From NCBI RefSeq assembly GCF_014323665.1, contig NZ_JABVEB010000024.1, positions 1 through 57,167 on the forward strand: a stretch of 57,167 bases of DNA. Reading direction: 5' to 3'. Positions 36,745 through 45,188 of this stretch are shown here, piece by piece (the stretch's first letter is position 1; every line of letters starts with the position of its first letter). The notes below the pieces were generated by a model. The model searched no databases. It was not told the DNA's origin and was given only the letters and a program-made list of their open reading frames with translations. The translations under genes were made by a program, and so were the position numbers. The DNA comes from Actinomadura sp. HBU206391 (GTDB taxonomy: Bacteria; Actinomycetota; Actinomycetes; Streptosporangiales; Streptosporangiaceae).

Positions 36745-37470
36745 TCACTCCCAGCCGAAGTCCTGCGTCCACCATGGGCCCCCGGCGGCGAAATGCGCCC
36801 CGACGCCGATCGCGCGCAGATCGCAGTTGAGGATGTTGGCCCGGTGCCCCGGGCTCTTCATCCAGCCGGCGACGACCGCGGCGGCGGTCGGATGGCCCTT
36901 CGCGATGTTCTCCGCTCCCGGGCTCAGATAACCGGCCGCCTTGATGCGGTCCACGAAGGTGGAGCCGGACGGCGAGTCATGTGAGAAGTAGTCGCGCGCC
37001 GCCATGTCCGCCGAGTGCCGCCGGGCGGCCGTACGGAGACGGGCGTCGACCCGCAGCGGGCCACATCCGGCCTTGGACCGCTCTCGATTGGTCAACTGCG
37101 CCACGGTCGCCTCGGCGCCGCCGCCGGAGTTGGACGCGGTGCCCTGGGACGGCGCCTTCGAGGGAGTGGCAGAGCGCCGGGACTGCGCGGCGGGCCGTTG
37201 GATCCGCTTGAGCGGCGGCGTGGGTTCGGCGGTGGCCTGGGGCGAGGCCGGGGCGGATCGGTCGGCGGACGCCTGATCGTCGATGGGCTGTGACGACGCC
37301 GTGCCGGTGGAGTGCTCCTCGAAGACGAGCTTCGTATCGGGTTCGGTGAGAAACAGTCGGTCCGCGGCGAAACCGGCACTCATCGCCAGGGCGGCTAGGG
37401 CCAGTGCGGACACTGCCGTGCGGTTCCTGGACAGGGGGCCCTCCCGGGGGTGAAGCTGACCGCACCGCAC
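36745..37470 (-). CDS. secreted CAP/SCP-domain protein
   Basis: After an N-terminal signal sequence (SRNRTAVSALALAALAMSAG) and a low-complexity Ser/Pro/Thr linker comes a C-terminal CAP (SCP/PR-1, YkwD-like) domain of about 125 residues. Typical residues are the His in DYFSHDSP, the Glu in GAENIAKG, and SPGHRANILN near the end. Bacterial YkwD-type CAP proteins are extracellular, but their activity is largely unknown. The start is uncertain. GTG 37470 gives 241 residues, but a -10-like TATAGA lies at 37471-37476, and CTG 37434 has GGGAGGG 4 nt upstream. It is probably the first gene of a leftward cassette with the two paralogues. Confidence 0.85.
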   Translation of the reverse strand: MRCGQLHPREGPLSRNRTAVSALALAALAMSAGFAADRLFLTEPDTKLVFEEHSTGTASSQPIDDQASADRSAPASPQATAEPTPPLKRIQRPAAQSRRSATPSKAPSQGTASNSGGGAEATVAQLTNRERSKAGCGPLRVDARLRTAARRHSADMAARDYFSHDSPSGSTFVDRIKAAGYLSPGAENIAKGHPTAAAVVAGWMKSPGHRANILNCDLRAIGVGAHFAAGGPWWTQDFGWE

Positions 37471-37605
37471 TCTATACCTGCATATCGCCCAAAGTACGGC
37501 TATCCGTATTGATTCGGCAGCCTCGATCGGCCGGGGATGGTCGATTCACCGCTTCGCGTAGGGCATACTTGAGGGTGGCTGGAAGCCCGTCACCAACGAC
37601 TTGCT

Positions 37606-37635
37606 TTGACCCATGCCCGTCCGGCTGGGTATCCT
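37606..37635 (+). promoter_or_regulatory. promoter of rplM-rpsI
   Basis: TTGACC at 37606-37611 and TATCCT at 37630-37635 with an 18-nt spacer give a strong vegetative promoter. The leader to the rplM start would be about 125 nt. Confidence 0.75.
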
Positions 37636-37764
37636 GCCTGTTCGTTGTATGTGTCGGTGTGCCCACAGGGCCCCGGCTACCCCAGGCCGTCAGGTCGGAC
37701 ATGTTCCGAGCCGGCGTGACCAGGATCCCGCTGAGAAGTCGACAAGAAACGAAGGCTTACGACC

Positions 37765-38208
37765 GTGCGCACGTACACCCCTAAGCCCGCTGATGTGCAG
37801 CGTCAGTGGCACGTCATCGACGCGACCGATGTCGTGCTGGGTCGCCTCGCCAGTCAGGTCGCGATCCTGCTTCGGGGAAAGCACAAGCCGATCTACGCAC
37901 CGCATCTCGACACGGGTGACTTCGTCATCATCGTGAACGCGGGCAAGGTGGCGCTCTCCGGCAACAAGCGGGAGCAGAAGCGCGCCTACCGCCACTCGGG
38001 CTACCCCGGCGGTCTCCGCTCGATCGCTTACGGGGACCTGCTGGACAAGCACCCGGAGCGCGCGGTGGAGAAGGCCATCAAGGGCATGCTCCCCAAGAAC
38101 TCGCTCGGCCGGAAGATGTTCGGCAAGGTCAAGGTCTATGCCGGCCCCGAGCACCCGCACAAGGCGCAGCAGCCGGTGCCCTTCGAGATCACCCAGATCG
38201 ACCAGTAG
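37765..38208 (+). CDS. rplM: 50S ribosomal protein L13
   Basis: L13 is an early 50S assembly protein. The 147-residue product has the standard start [20 protein letters not shown], the [19 protein letters not shown] segment and [23 protein letters not shown] 37765 follows a GAAGG element. It forms an operon with rpsI, 77 nt downstream. Confidence 0.98.
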   Translation: MRTYTPKPADVQRQWHVIDATDVVLGRLASQVAILLRGKHKPIYAPHLDTGDFVIIVNAGKVALSGNKREQKRAYRHSGYPGGLRSIAYGDLLDKHPERAVEKAIKGMLPKNSLGRKMFGKVKVYAGPEHPHKAQQPVPFEITQIDQ

Positions 38209-38285
38209 TCGTCCGAGGATCGGTGACGGCCGCCAGGGGCGGCCCAGGATCGCAGCGGGCCAACCCAAAGGAACTTAGGAGAATC

Positions 38286-38804
38286 GTGGCCGAGTCCACC
38301 GGTATCGAGACGCCTGTCGACGGCGCCGAAGCAGAAGCGCTCGCCGAGGAGACACCCTCGGAGTACACCAGCGAGACCCCGCAGAGCCAGGCCGAGGAGC
38401 CGGCGCCCGTCCTGGCCGTCGGTCCGGCCGGCGCGACCGGCCGCCGCAAGCAGGCCATCGCGCGCGTCCGGATCGTCCCGGGCTCCGGCAACTGGACGAT
38501 CAACGGTCGCACGCTCGACCAGTACTTCCCGAACAAGGTGCACCAGCAGATCGTCAACGAGCCGTTCGTGACGCTGGGCGCCGAGGGACAGTTCGACGTC
38601 ATCGCCCGCGTCCACGGTGGCGGGGTGACCGGTCAGGCCGGCGCGCTGCGGCTGGGCATCGCCCGGTCGCTGCAGCTCGCCGAGCCCGACCACCGGCCCG
38701 CGCTCAAGAAGGCCGGGTTCCTCACCCGTGACCCGCGGGCCAAGGAACGTAAGAAGGCCGGCCTCAAGAAGGCCCGTAAGGCTCCGCAGTACAGCAAGCG
38801 CTAA
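38286..38804 (+). CDS. rpsI: 30S ribosomal protein S9 with acidic N-terminal arm
   Basis: S9 reaches the P-site tRNA with its basic C-terminal tail. The 172-residue product has about 45 acidic, disordered residues before the conserved [18 protein letters not shown], and ends with the expected [15 protein letters not shown] 38286 has TTAGGAG 4 nt upstream. The extension is longer than in E. coli (130 residues) but is seen in other actinobacteria. Confidence 0.97.
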   Translation: MAESTGIETPVDGAEAEALAEETPSEYTSETPQSQAEEPAPVLAVGPAGATGRRKQAIARVRIVPGSGNWTINGRTLDQYFPNKVHQQIVNEPFVTLGAEGQFDVIARVHGGGVTGQAGALRLGIARSLQLAEPDHRPALKKAGFLTRDPRAKERKKAGLKKARKAPQYSKR

Positions 38805-38813
38805 CTCGTCTGT

Positions 38814-38854
38814 GTCGGGCCGCCCGCGAACGCGTGGCGGCCCGACGCTTTTTT
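38814..38854 (+). terminator. intrinsic terminator of rplM-rpsI
   Basis: A perfect 11-bp stem (38814-38824 with 38836-38846), an 11-nt loop and a run of six T at 38849-38854 form the clearest intrinsic terminator in the window. It ends only 16 nt before the glmM start codon. Confidence 0.95.
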
Positions 38855-38870
38855 GCGCCTGGAGTTGATG

Positions 38871-40211
38871 GTGGGTCGTCTCTTCGGAACCGACGGTGTC
38901 CGCGGTGTCGCCAACCGGGATCTCACGGGACGGCTGGCGATGGACCTGTCCGTCGCCGCGGCCCGAGTTCTCGGCGAGGCCGGTGTCTTCAAGGGCCACC
39001 GGCCCGTGGCGGTCGTGGGCCGCGACCCGCGCGCCTCGGGGGAGTTCCTCGAAGCCGCCGTCGTCGCGGGCCTGGCCGGTGCCGGCGTCGACGTGCTGAG
39101 GCTCGGTGTGCTGCCGACGCCCGCCGTGGCCTATCTGACGCACCAGCTCAACGCCGATCTCGGCGTCATGCTGTCGGCCTCGCACAACCCGGCCCCGGAC
39201 AACGGCATCAAGTTCTTCGACCGCAGCGGCTACAAGCTCGCCGACGAGATCGAGAGCGCCATCGAGGCCCATCTGGACGAGCCGTGGGACCCGCCGACCG
39301 GGGCCGATGTGGGCCGGGTCCGCGACGCGGAGGGCGCCGCCGAGCAGTACATCGCGCACCTGCTCTCCACGCTGACCGGTTCGCTGGAGGGGCTTCGCGT
39401 CGTGGTCGACTGCGCGAACGGCGCCGCGTCCACGGTGGCGCCGGAGGTGCTGCGCCGCGCCGGCGCGGAGGTCGTGACGATCGGCGCTGCCCCGGACGGG
39501 CTCAACATCAACTCCGGCTGCGGCTCGACCCATCTCGACGCGCTGCGGGCGGCCGTCATCGAGCACGGCGCGGACGCCGGAATCGCCCATGACGGCGACG
39601 CCGACCGCTGCCTGGCCGTGACCGCCTCGGGCGAGACGGTGGACGGCGATCAGATCATGGCGATCCTCGGGCTGGAGCTGCGCGAGGCCGGACAACTGCC
39701 GGGCGACACCATCGTCGCGACGGTCATGTCCAACCTCGGCTTCAAGCTGGCCATGCGAGATGCCGGGGTGAAGGTCGTGGAGACGGCGGTCGGAGACCGC
39801 TATGTCCTCGAAGCGATGAAGGACGGCGGCTACGTGTTCGGCGGCGAGCAGTCCGGCCATGTGATCATGCTGCGGCACGGCACGACCGGCGACGGTGTGC
39901 TGACCGGCATGCACCTGCTGTCGGCGATGGCCCGCAGGAACCGGCCGCTGGACGAGCTGGCCAAGATCATGACTCGGCTGCCGCAGGTGCTCGTCAACGT
40001 GCGCGGCGTGGACAAGGCCCGGCTCCAGAGCGCGACCGAACTCACCGAAGCGGTCTCGGCGGCCCAGGCCGAGCTCGGCGACGGCGGCCGGGTCCTGATC
40101 CGGCCGAGCGGCACCGAGCCCATGGTGCGGGTCATGGTCGAGGCGGCGAGTGAGGACCAGGCACAGGCTCTCGCCGAGCGGCTCGCCGACACGGTGCGCC
40201 GCGTCCTCTGA
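38871..40211 (+). CDS. glmM: phosphoglucosamine mutase
   Basis: GlmM converts glucosamine-6-phosphate to glucosamine-1-phosphate on the way to UDP-GlcNAc for peptidoglycan. The 446-residue enzyme has the phosphoserine loop SASHNP with Ser104, the metal loop DGDADR at 241-246 and the phosphate-binding RPSGTEP at 411-417. I chose GTG 38871: GGAG lies 6 nt upstream and homologues start Met-Gly-Arg-Leu-Phe-Gly-Thr. ATG 38868 is possible. The gene lies directly behind the rpsI terminator; glmS, its upstream pathway partner, is 6 kb downstream. Confidence 0.96.
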   Translation: MGRLFGTDGVRGVANRDLTGRLAMDLSVAAARVLGEAGVFKGHRPVAVVGRDPRASGEFLEAAVVAGLAGAGVDVLRLGVLPTPAVAYLTHQLNADLGVMLSASHNPAPDNGIKFFDRSGYKLADEIESAIEAHLDEPWDPPTGADVGRVRDAEGAAEQYIAHLLSTLTGSLEGLRVVVDCANGAASTVAPEVLRRAGAEVVTIGAAPDGLNINSGCGSTHLDALRAAVIEHGADAGIAHDGDADRCLAVTASGETVDGDQIMAILGLELREAGQLPGDTIVATVMSNLGFKLAMRDAGVKVVETAVGDRYVLEAMKDGGYVFGGEQSGHVIMLRHGTTGDGVLTGMHLLSAMARRNRPLDELAKIMTRLPQVLVNVRGVDKARLQSATELTEAVSAAQAELGDGGRVLIRPSGTEPMVRVMVEAASEDQAQALAERLADTVRRVL

Positions 40212-40251
40212 CCCCGCGCGGCGTGCTCGCCGACCGCGCCGCGTCCTCTGA
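40196..40251 (+). repeat. duplicated end of glmM
   Basis: A 16-nt sequence containing the last glmM codons and the TGA (40196-40211) recurs exactly at 40236-40251. The similarity continues for about 12 nt more with one substitution and an indel. Confidence 0.85.
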
Positions 40252-40284
40252 TCCGCGCGGCGCGTCCTGGCGGCCCATCGGCGA

Positions 40285-40602
40285 TCAGTCGGAGTCGACC
40301 TCGAACCGACCGACCTTCAGGTGCTTGATCTCGACCGTACCGGCCTGAAGGTGGCCGATGACCGCCCGCTTGATGGCGAGCCGGCCGATGGCCACCGCGC
40401 CGATCGCGAGCGCACCGAGGGCCATGGAGCCAAGGGCGAGCGAGCCCAGACCGGTCATGCCGGTGGCCTTGGCGCCGGTGGCGGCTGCTCCGGTGGCGCG
40501 CGCGACCGTCGCCCGCTTCGTCCGTACCCGGGGCGGCTTCGCGTCCGGCGTCTCGTCGATCCCGGCTGCTTCGTCAGGGGTCTGCTCAGGCTCGGCGCTC
40601 AT
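40285..40602 (-). CDS. small period-5 repeat protein
   Basis: The 105-residue protein has an acidic then basic N-terminus (1-45) and a C-terminal part of about ten pentads with a hydrophobic residue at fixed positions and Gly or Lys at the end (LALGS, MALGA, LAIGA, VAIGR and so on to the RFEVDSD end). This regularity suggests a solenoid or beta-helical fold rather than a membrane helix, although the first pentads are hydrophobic enough to insert. I know of no assigned function. ATG 40602 is preceded 8 nt upstream by TACAAT (minus strand, 40611-40616), so the mRNA is probably leaderless. Confidence 0.75.
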   Translation of the reverse strand: MSAEPEQTPDEAAGIDETPDAKPPRVRTKRATVARATGAAATGAKATGMTGLGSLALGSMALGALAIGAVAIGRLAIKRAVIGHLQAGTVEIKHLKVGRFEVDSD

Positions 40603-40642
40603 GGCCGACGATTGTAGCCATGGGGTGCATCACCGGGTCACC

Positions 40643-41329
40643 TCAGCAGCGGGTGAGGAAGTCCTCCAATGCGGTGTGGTCGGCCCGGGTCACCGGCAGG
40701 TCGTACTCCGCGGCCACCGCGACGAACTTGATCGCGTACGTGCACTGGTAGGACTTCTGCGGCTTCCACTCGCCCGGCCCGGAGTCGCTCTTCTGCTGGT
40801 TCGGCCGGCCCCACACCGCGAGCAGGTTCCCGGTGTCGTTGGCGAACTTCTCCCGCTTGTCGGCGGCCCAGCCGTCGGCGCCCATCCGCCAGGCGAGTCC
40901 GAGGGGGTAGATGTGGTCGATCTGCACCTCGGTGGCCCGCGACTTGCTGAAGGTGATGTTCTTGCCGGTGTAGGGGTCGTCGAGCCGTCCGGCGACCACC
41001 ACGCACCGGCCGCGCCTCTCGATCCCGTCGAGATCGCGGGCGAGCACGTCGTTGCGCTGGTCGCATCCGTTGTGGTCGGTGTCCTTCCACCGCTGGCCGA
41101 ACCGCTCGCGTTCGTACCCGCTCATGCTGCCCGGCCCGGCCACGCGCAGATCGTCGAGCCGCTTCTGTGCCTGTCCGGCACTGCGTCCGCTTGGGGCCTT
41201 GGGGGCCTTGGAGCTCTGCTGTGGGCTCGTCGCCTCGACGCTGCAGCCCACCGACAGGGCGACGACGGCCGCCACCGCCACGCCGGCTCGGCCACGACGC
41301 CTCCAATTACCGCCGCTTTGTAGTTTCAT
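40643..41329 (-). CDS. secreted HNH-family nuclease
   Basis: The 228-residue protein has a signal sequence with an alanine/valine-rich core ending near a cysteine (ALSVGCS), so it may be a lipoprotein, though the lipobox is imperfect. The mature part matches the HNH (DUF1524/GmrSD C-terminal) pattern: EVQIDHIYPLGLAW, then FANDTGNLLAVWGRPNQQKSD, then an EWKPQ segment and a late Cys pair. It would cut nucleic acid outside the cell; substrate and role are unknown. ATG 41329 is the best start. The small repeat protein follows on the same strand. Confidence 0.8.
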   Translation of the reverse strand: MKLQSGGNWRRRGRAGVAVAAVVALSVGCSVEATSPQQSSKAPKAPSGRSAGQAQKRLDDLRVAGPGSMSGYERERFGQRWKDTDHNGCDQRNDVLARDLDGIERRGRCVVVAGRLDDPYTGKNITFSKSRATEVQIDHIYPLGLAWRMGADGWAADKREKFANDTGNLLAVWGRPNQQKSDSGPGEWKPQKSYQCTYAIKFVAVAAEYDLPVTRADHTALEDFLTRC

Positions 41330-41407
41330 GCCCGCAATGTCGCACACAACTGGATCATTCGCCCGATGCGCCGGGGTCAGGGTTCCCGCGTACGGCACGA
41401 TGGCACC

Positions 41408-42355
41408 GTGCTTCATCTGCGTGTGATCGTGCCCGGCGGCCGGACCGACCTGGTCTGTGAGCTGCTGGCAGGCCATCACGGGGTCACCAACATGGTCGTC
41501 CTGCCGGGTGCCGCCCGGCAGCCGGAAGGCGACGTGGTGATGGCCGACGTCGCCCGCGAGGCGGCGAACGAGATCATCGAAGAGCTCCAGCGCCTCGGCA
41601 TCGACCGCGACGGTTCGATCGCGATGGAACGCGTGGACCTCTCCCTGTCCGATGCGGCCGAGACCGCGGAGCGCGAGGCGCCCGGGCACGGAACCGACGC
41701 GGTGGTCTGGGAGGAGCTCGACCGGCGCACGGCGGAGGACGCCCGGCTGACCTGGTCGTTCGTGGCGTTCCTCGCGTTGTCCATGCAACTCGCGGCCATC
41801 GCGGCGCTCATCGACTCGCCCATCCTGATCGTCGGCGCGATGGTGCTCGGGCCGGAGTTCGGCACCGTGGCCGCCATCTCGTACGGCATCCTCGTCGCCG
41901 ACGCACGGCGCATCGGCGCCGCCGCGCGCACGCTCGCCGTCGGGTTCCTCATCGCGATGGTGATCACGTTCGTGTGCGCGCTCGTGAGCAAATGGATCGG
42001 CGTGATCCAACTCGACGAACTGCCCAGTAGCCGGCCGCTGACCGGCTTCGTCTACAAACCCGATCGCTGGTCGTTCATCGTCGCGATCCTCGCGGGCGCG
42101 GCCGGAGTGCTGTCCCTCACCGCGGACAAGTCCTCGGCGCTGGTGGGAGCCTTCATCTCCGTCACGACGGTGCCCGCCGCCGGGAACATCGCCGTGGCGG
42201 TGGCCCTGCGGCATTGGCACGAGGTGAGCGGCTCGTTCCTGCAACTCGGGGTCAATCTGGCCGGCATGGTCATCGCGGGGGTCGTCACTCTCCTGGTGCA
42301 GAAGGCGTTGTGGGGATTCGTCCGCAAGAGGGGCACACGTACATCCACAGGATGA
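41408..42355 (+). CDS. DUF389 family membrane protein
   Basis: The N-terminal 100 residues form a soluble ACT-like part (LRVIVPGGRTDLVCELLAGHHGVTNMVV). The DUF389 membrane region follows, with six hydrophobic segments and the typical ILIVGAMVLGPEFGTVAAISYG motif and a later GAFISVTTVPAAGNIAVA. The family is of unknown function. GTG 41408 (315 residues) is chosen because family similarity starts there; a CACGAT -10-like box lies 6 nt upstream and no ribosome-binding site is seen, so it may be leaderless. It is divergent from the HNH gene. Confidence 0.85.
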   Translation: MLHLRVIVPGGRTDLVCELLAGHHGVTNMVVLPGAARQPEGDVVMADVAREAANEIIEELQRLGIDRDGSIAMERVDLSLSDAAETAEREAPGHGTDAVVWEELDRRTAEDARLTWSFVAFLALSMQLAAIAALIDSPILIVGAMVLGPEFGTVAAISYGILVADARRIGAAARTLAVGFLIAMVITFVCALVSKWIGVIQLDELPSSRPLTGFVYKPDRWSFIVAILAGAAGVLSLTADKSSALVGAFISVTTVPAAGNIAVAVALRHWHEVSGSFLQLGVNLAGMVIAGVVTLLVQKALWGFVRKRGTRTSTG

Positions 42356-42390
42356 GGACCGGGGCACGTCCGCTCCACTAGGTTCTATGC

Positions 42391-43311
42391 ATGCCGATCA
42401 TCGCTACCCAGGGCCTGACGATGAGGTTCCCGAGGGTCACGGCCCTCGACGACCTCAGCGTCGCGGTCGACTCCGGGGTCGTGGGACTCGTCGGCGCGAA
42501 CGGCGCGGGAAAGTCGACACTGATCAAGATCCTTCTGGGGCTGATGCCGCCGACCAGCGGGCAGGGGTCGGTCCTCGGCCTCGATATCCGCCGTCAGGGA
42601 CAGCAGATCCGTGAGCGGGTCGGCTTCATGCCCGAGTACGAGTGCCTCCCGCCCGATGTCTCCGCCACCGAGTTCGTCGTCCACATGGCCCGGATGTGCG
42701 GGCTGCCCCCCACCGCCGCACGAGAGCGGGCGGCCGACACGCTGCGCCACGTCGGGCTGTACGAGGAGCGTTACCGCCCCATCGGCGGTTACTCCACCGG
42801 GATGCGGCAGCGCGTCAAGCTGGCCCAGGCGCTCGTACACGACCCGCAACTGGTCTTCCTGGACGAGCCGACCAACGGCCTCGACCCGGCCGGGCGTGAC
42901 GACATGCTCGGGCTCATCCGGCGCATCGGCACCGAGTTCGGCATCAGCGTCCTCGTCACCTCGCACCTGCTCGGCGAGCTCGAACGGGTCTGCGATCACG
43001 TGGTGATCATCGACGGCGGGAAGCTGCTCCGCTCCCAGGCCGTCGCGGCGTTCACCGAGGTCAGCGGAACCCTGGTGGTCGAGGTCGAAGAGGGGCACGA
43101 CAAGCTGGGCGGCACGCTGACCGAGGCCGGGCTCTCCGTGCGGCCCGACGGCCGGTTCCTGCTGATCGAGATCGTCGACGAGTCGACCTTCGACCTCGTA
43201 CGCGACAGCGTCGCCGAACTCGGGCTCTGCCTCATCCGGATGGAACAGAGCCGCCACCACATCGAAGAGGTCTTCACCGCCGCGGCCGTGCCGACCGGAG
43301 TCAAGCCATGA
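42391..43311 (+). CDS. ABC transporter ATPase, first pair
   Basis: The 306-residue protein has the ABC motifs Walker A GANGAGKST (residues 34-42), the signature STGMRQ and Walker B LVFLDEPTNGLD. A C-terminal domain of about 85 residues follows, as in ABC-2/NatA-like exporters. The start at ATG 42391 lies exactly 7 nt after a TAGGTT box, which makes a leaderless transcript likely. Its stop overlaps the permease gene by 4 bases. The substrate is unknown. Confidence 0.92.
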   Translation: MPIIATQGLTMRFPRVTALDDLSVAVDSGVVGLVGANGAGKSTLIKILLGLMPPTSGQGSVLGLDIRRQGQQIRERVGFMPEYECLPPDVSATEFVVHMARMCGLPPTAARERAADTLRHVGLYEERYRPIGGYSTGMRQRVKLAQALVHDPQLVFLDEPTNGLDPAGRDDMLGLIRRIGTEFGISVLVTSHLLGELERVCDHVVIIDGGKLLRSQAVAAFTEVSGTLVVEVEEGHDKLGGTLTEAGLSVRPDGRFLLIEIVDESTFDLVRDSVAELGLCLIRMEQSRHHIEEVFTAAAVPTGVKP

Positions 43312-44246
43312 CGACCCCCCCGATCTCCTCCGCACCCTCCGCTCCCGCTTCGGCGATCCACGACATCGGCTACCGCCACTACGAGGGCCGGCGACTCGGC
43401 CGGGCGTACGTGCTCCGGTCGCTGTACGTGCACAATCTGCGGGCGGTCTTCGGCCTGGGCCGGCCGGCCAGGGCCAAGGTCATGCCGTTCATGCTGGCGG
43501 CGATCATGATGCTGCCGGCCGCGGGCAGCGTGGCGGTGCTGGCCATCACCAAGGAACCGGAAACGCTGATCCCCTACGCGAACTACGCGATCATCATGCA
43601 GCCCGTCGTCGCCATCTTCCTGGCCACCCAGGCGCCGGTCGTCGCCTCCCGCGAGCTGCGATTCCACGTGGTGCCGCTGTACTTCTCCCGGCCGGTCGGC
43701 TCCTTCGACTTCGTGCTGGCGAAGTTCGCGGCGTTCGTGACGGCGCTGTTCGCGCTGCTGGCGACGCCGGTGACGCTGCTGTACATCGGCGCGCTGGTGA
43801 CCCGGCCGTCGAAGGAGGCGGACGCGCCACAGTTGCCGAGCATCGGTTCGCAGACGCTGGACTTCCTGCCCGGGCTGGCCGGCTGTGCGTTGTTCGCGCT
43901 CGTTCTCGCCGCCTTCGCGCTCGTGGTGGCGGCGTTCACGCCGCGCCGGGGGTTCGGCGTGGCCGCGGTCATCGCGGTTTACCTGCTGAGCACCGCCACG
44001 GTCGGCATCGTGCAGGCGATCGCGGAGGAGACGTCCAACTACGGCGTGGCCGGGTGGGCCGGGTTGTTCGCCCCGTTCACCCTGGTCGACGGCGTGCAGG
44101 TGAGCCTGCTCGGCACCGAGTCGCCGACGATCGGGGGGCCGCCGGCCGGCGCCGGCGGACCGGTGTTCTGCTTGGTCTGCGCCGCCGTCATCGCCGGCTC
44201 GCTGGCGGTCCTGTACGGCCGGTTCCGGAAGGGCGGTCTCTCATGA
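43308..44246 (+). CDS. ABC-2 type permease, first pair
   Basis: The 312-residue membrane protein shows about six hydrophobic segments after a 50-residue cytoplasmic start with IHDIGYRHYEGRRLGRAYV. It is typical of ABC-2 permeases that pair with the adjacent ATPase. It overlaps the first ATPase gene and the second ATPase gene by 4 bases each, so all four transporter genes appear co-transcribed. Confidence 0.88.
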   Translation: MTTPPISSAPSAPASAIHDIGYRHYEGRRLGRAYVLRSLYVHNLRAVFGLGRPARAKVMPFMLAAIMMLPAAGSVAVLAITKEPETLIPYANYAIIMQPVVAIFLATQAPVVASRELRFHVVPLYFSRPVGSFDFVLAKFAAFVTALFALLATPVTLLYIGALVTRPSKEADAPQLPSIGSQTLDFLPGLAGCALFALVLAAFALVVAAFTPRRGFGVAAVIAVYLLSTATVGIVQAIAEETSNYGVAGWAGLFAPFTLVDGVQVSLLGTESPTIGGPPAGAGGPVFCLVCAAVIAGSLAVLYGRFRKGGLS

Positions 44247-45154
44247 GCGTGCTGGAGCTCCGCCAGGTCTCCCGGTGGTACGGGAACGTCGTGGCGGTCA
44301 ATGGGATCTCCATGTCGATCGGCCCGGGGGTGACCGGCCTGCTCGGGCCCAACGGCGCCGGGAAGTCCACCGTGATCCACATGTTGGGCGGCTTTCTCGC
44401 GCCCTCGTCCGGTGGCGTCACGCTGGACGGGTCGCGGATCTGGAAGAACCCGGACGTCTACCGGCACATCGGCCTGGTGCCGGAGCGCGAGGCGGCCTAC
44501 GACTTCCTGACCGGCTGGCAGTTCGTGCTCTCCATGGCCAAGCTGCACAAACTGCCGCAGCCCGGTGCCGCGGCGCAGCGGGCGCTCGCCATGGTCGAGA
44601 TGGAACCGGCCAAGGACCGGGTGATCGGCACCTACTCCAAGGGCATGAAGCAGCGGGTCAAGATGGCCTCGGCGCTCGTGCACGACCCGCCGGTACTGCT
44701 GCTCGACGAACCGTTCAACGGCATGGATCCGCGCCAGCGGCTGCAGTTGATGGACCTCATCCGCAGGATGGCGGCGGAGGGCCGCACGATCCTGTTCAGC
44801 TCGCACATCCTCGAAGAGGTGGAGCGGCTGGCCAGCCACATCGAGGTCGTCGTCGCCGGCCGGCACGCCGCCTCAGGCGACTTCCGGGCGATCCGGCGGC
44901 TCATGACCGACCGCCCCCATGTGTTCGTCGTACGCTCCGCGGACGACCGCCGGCTGGCATCGGCGATCATCGCCGACGGGTCCGCGCGGAGCGTCCAGCT
45001 CGGTGAGGGCGTTCTGCGGGTGGAGGCCGTCGACTTCCGCCGGTTCACGTGGCTGCTGCCGCAGCTGGCCCGCAAGGAGGGCGTGCGGCTCTGGGAGGTC
45101 TCTCCGGCCGACGAGTCCCTGGAGAGCGTCTTCTCCTACCTGGTGGCGACATGA
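44243..45154 (+). CDS. ABC transporter ATPase, second pair
   Basis: The 303-residue protein has Walker A GPNGAGKST, the signature SKGMKQ and Walker B LLLDEPFNGMDP, followed by a C-terminal domain of about 80 residues. It is related to the first ATPase but clearly diverged (FNGMDP in place of TNGLDP). ATG 44243 is inside the stop of the first permease; a longer frame upstream is only a shifted reading. It is followed after 34 nt by the second permease. Confidence 0.92.
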   Translation: MSVLELRQVSRWYGNVVAVNGISMSIGPGVTGLLGPNGAGKSTVIHMLGGFLAPSSGGVTLDGSRIWKNPDVYRHIGLVPEREAAYDFLTGWQFVLSMAKLHKLPQPGAAAQRALAMVEMEPAKDRVIGTYSKGMKQRVKMASALVHDPPVLLLDEPFNGMDPRQRLQLMDLIRRMAAEGRTILFSSHILEEVERLASHIEVVVAGRHAASGDFRAIRRLMTDRPHVFVVRSADDRRLASAIIADGSARSVQLGEGVLRVEAVDFRRFTWLLPQLARKEGVRLWEVSPADESLESVFSYLVAT

Positions 45155-45188
45155 TCCGGACCGGCTCCGGGAGAGGGTTGACCGACCG

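Noticed and set aside
38136..39914. 592-codon minus-strand frame across rplM, rpsI and glmM
   Set aside because: It is opposite three certain genes and has no homology or start signal.
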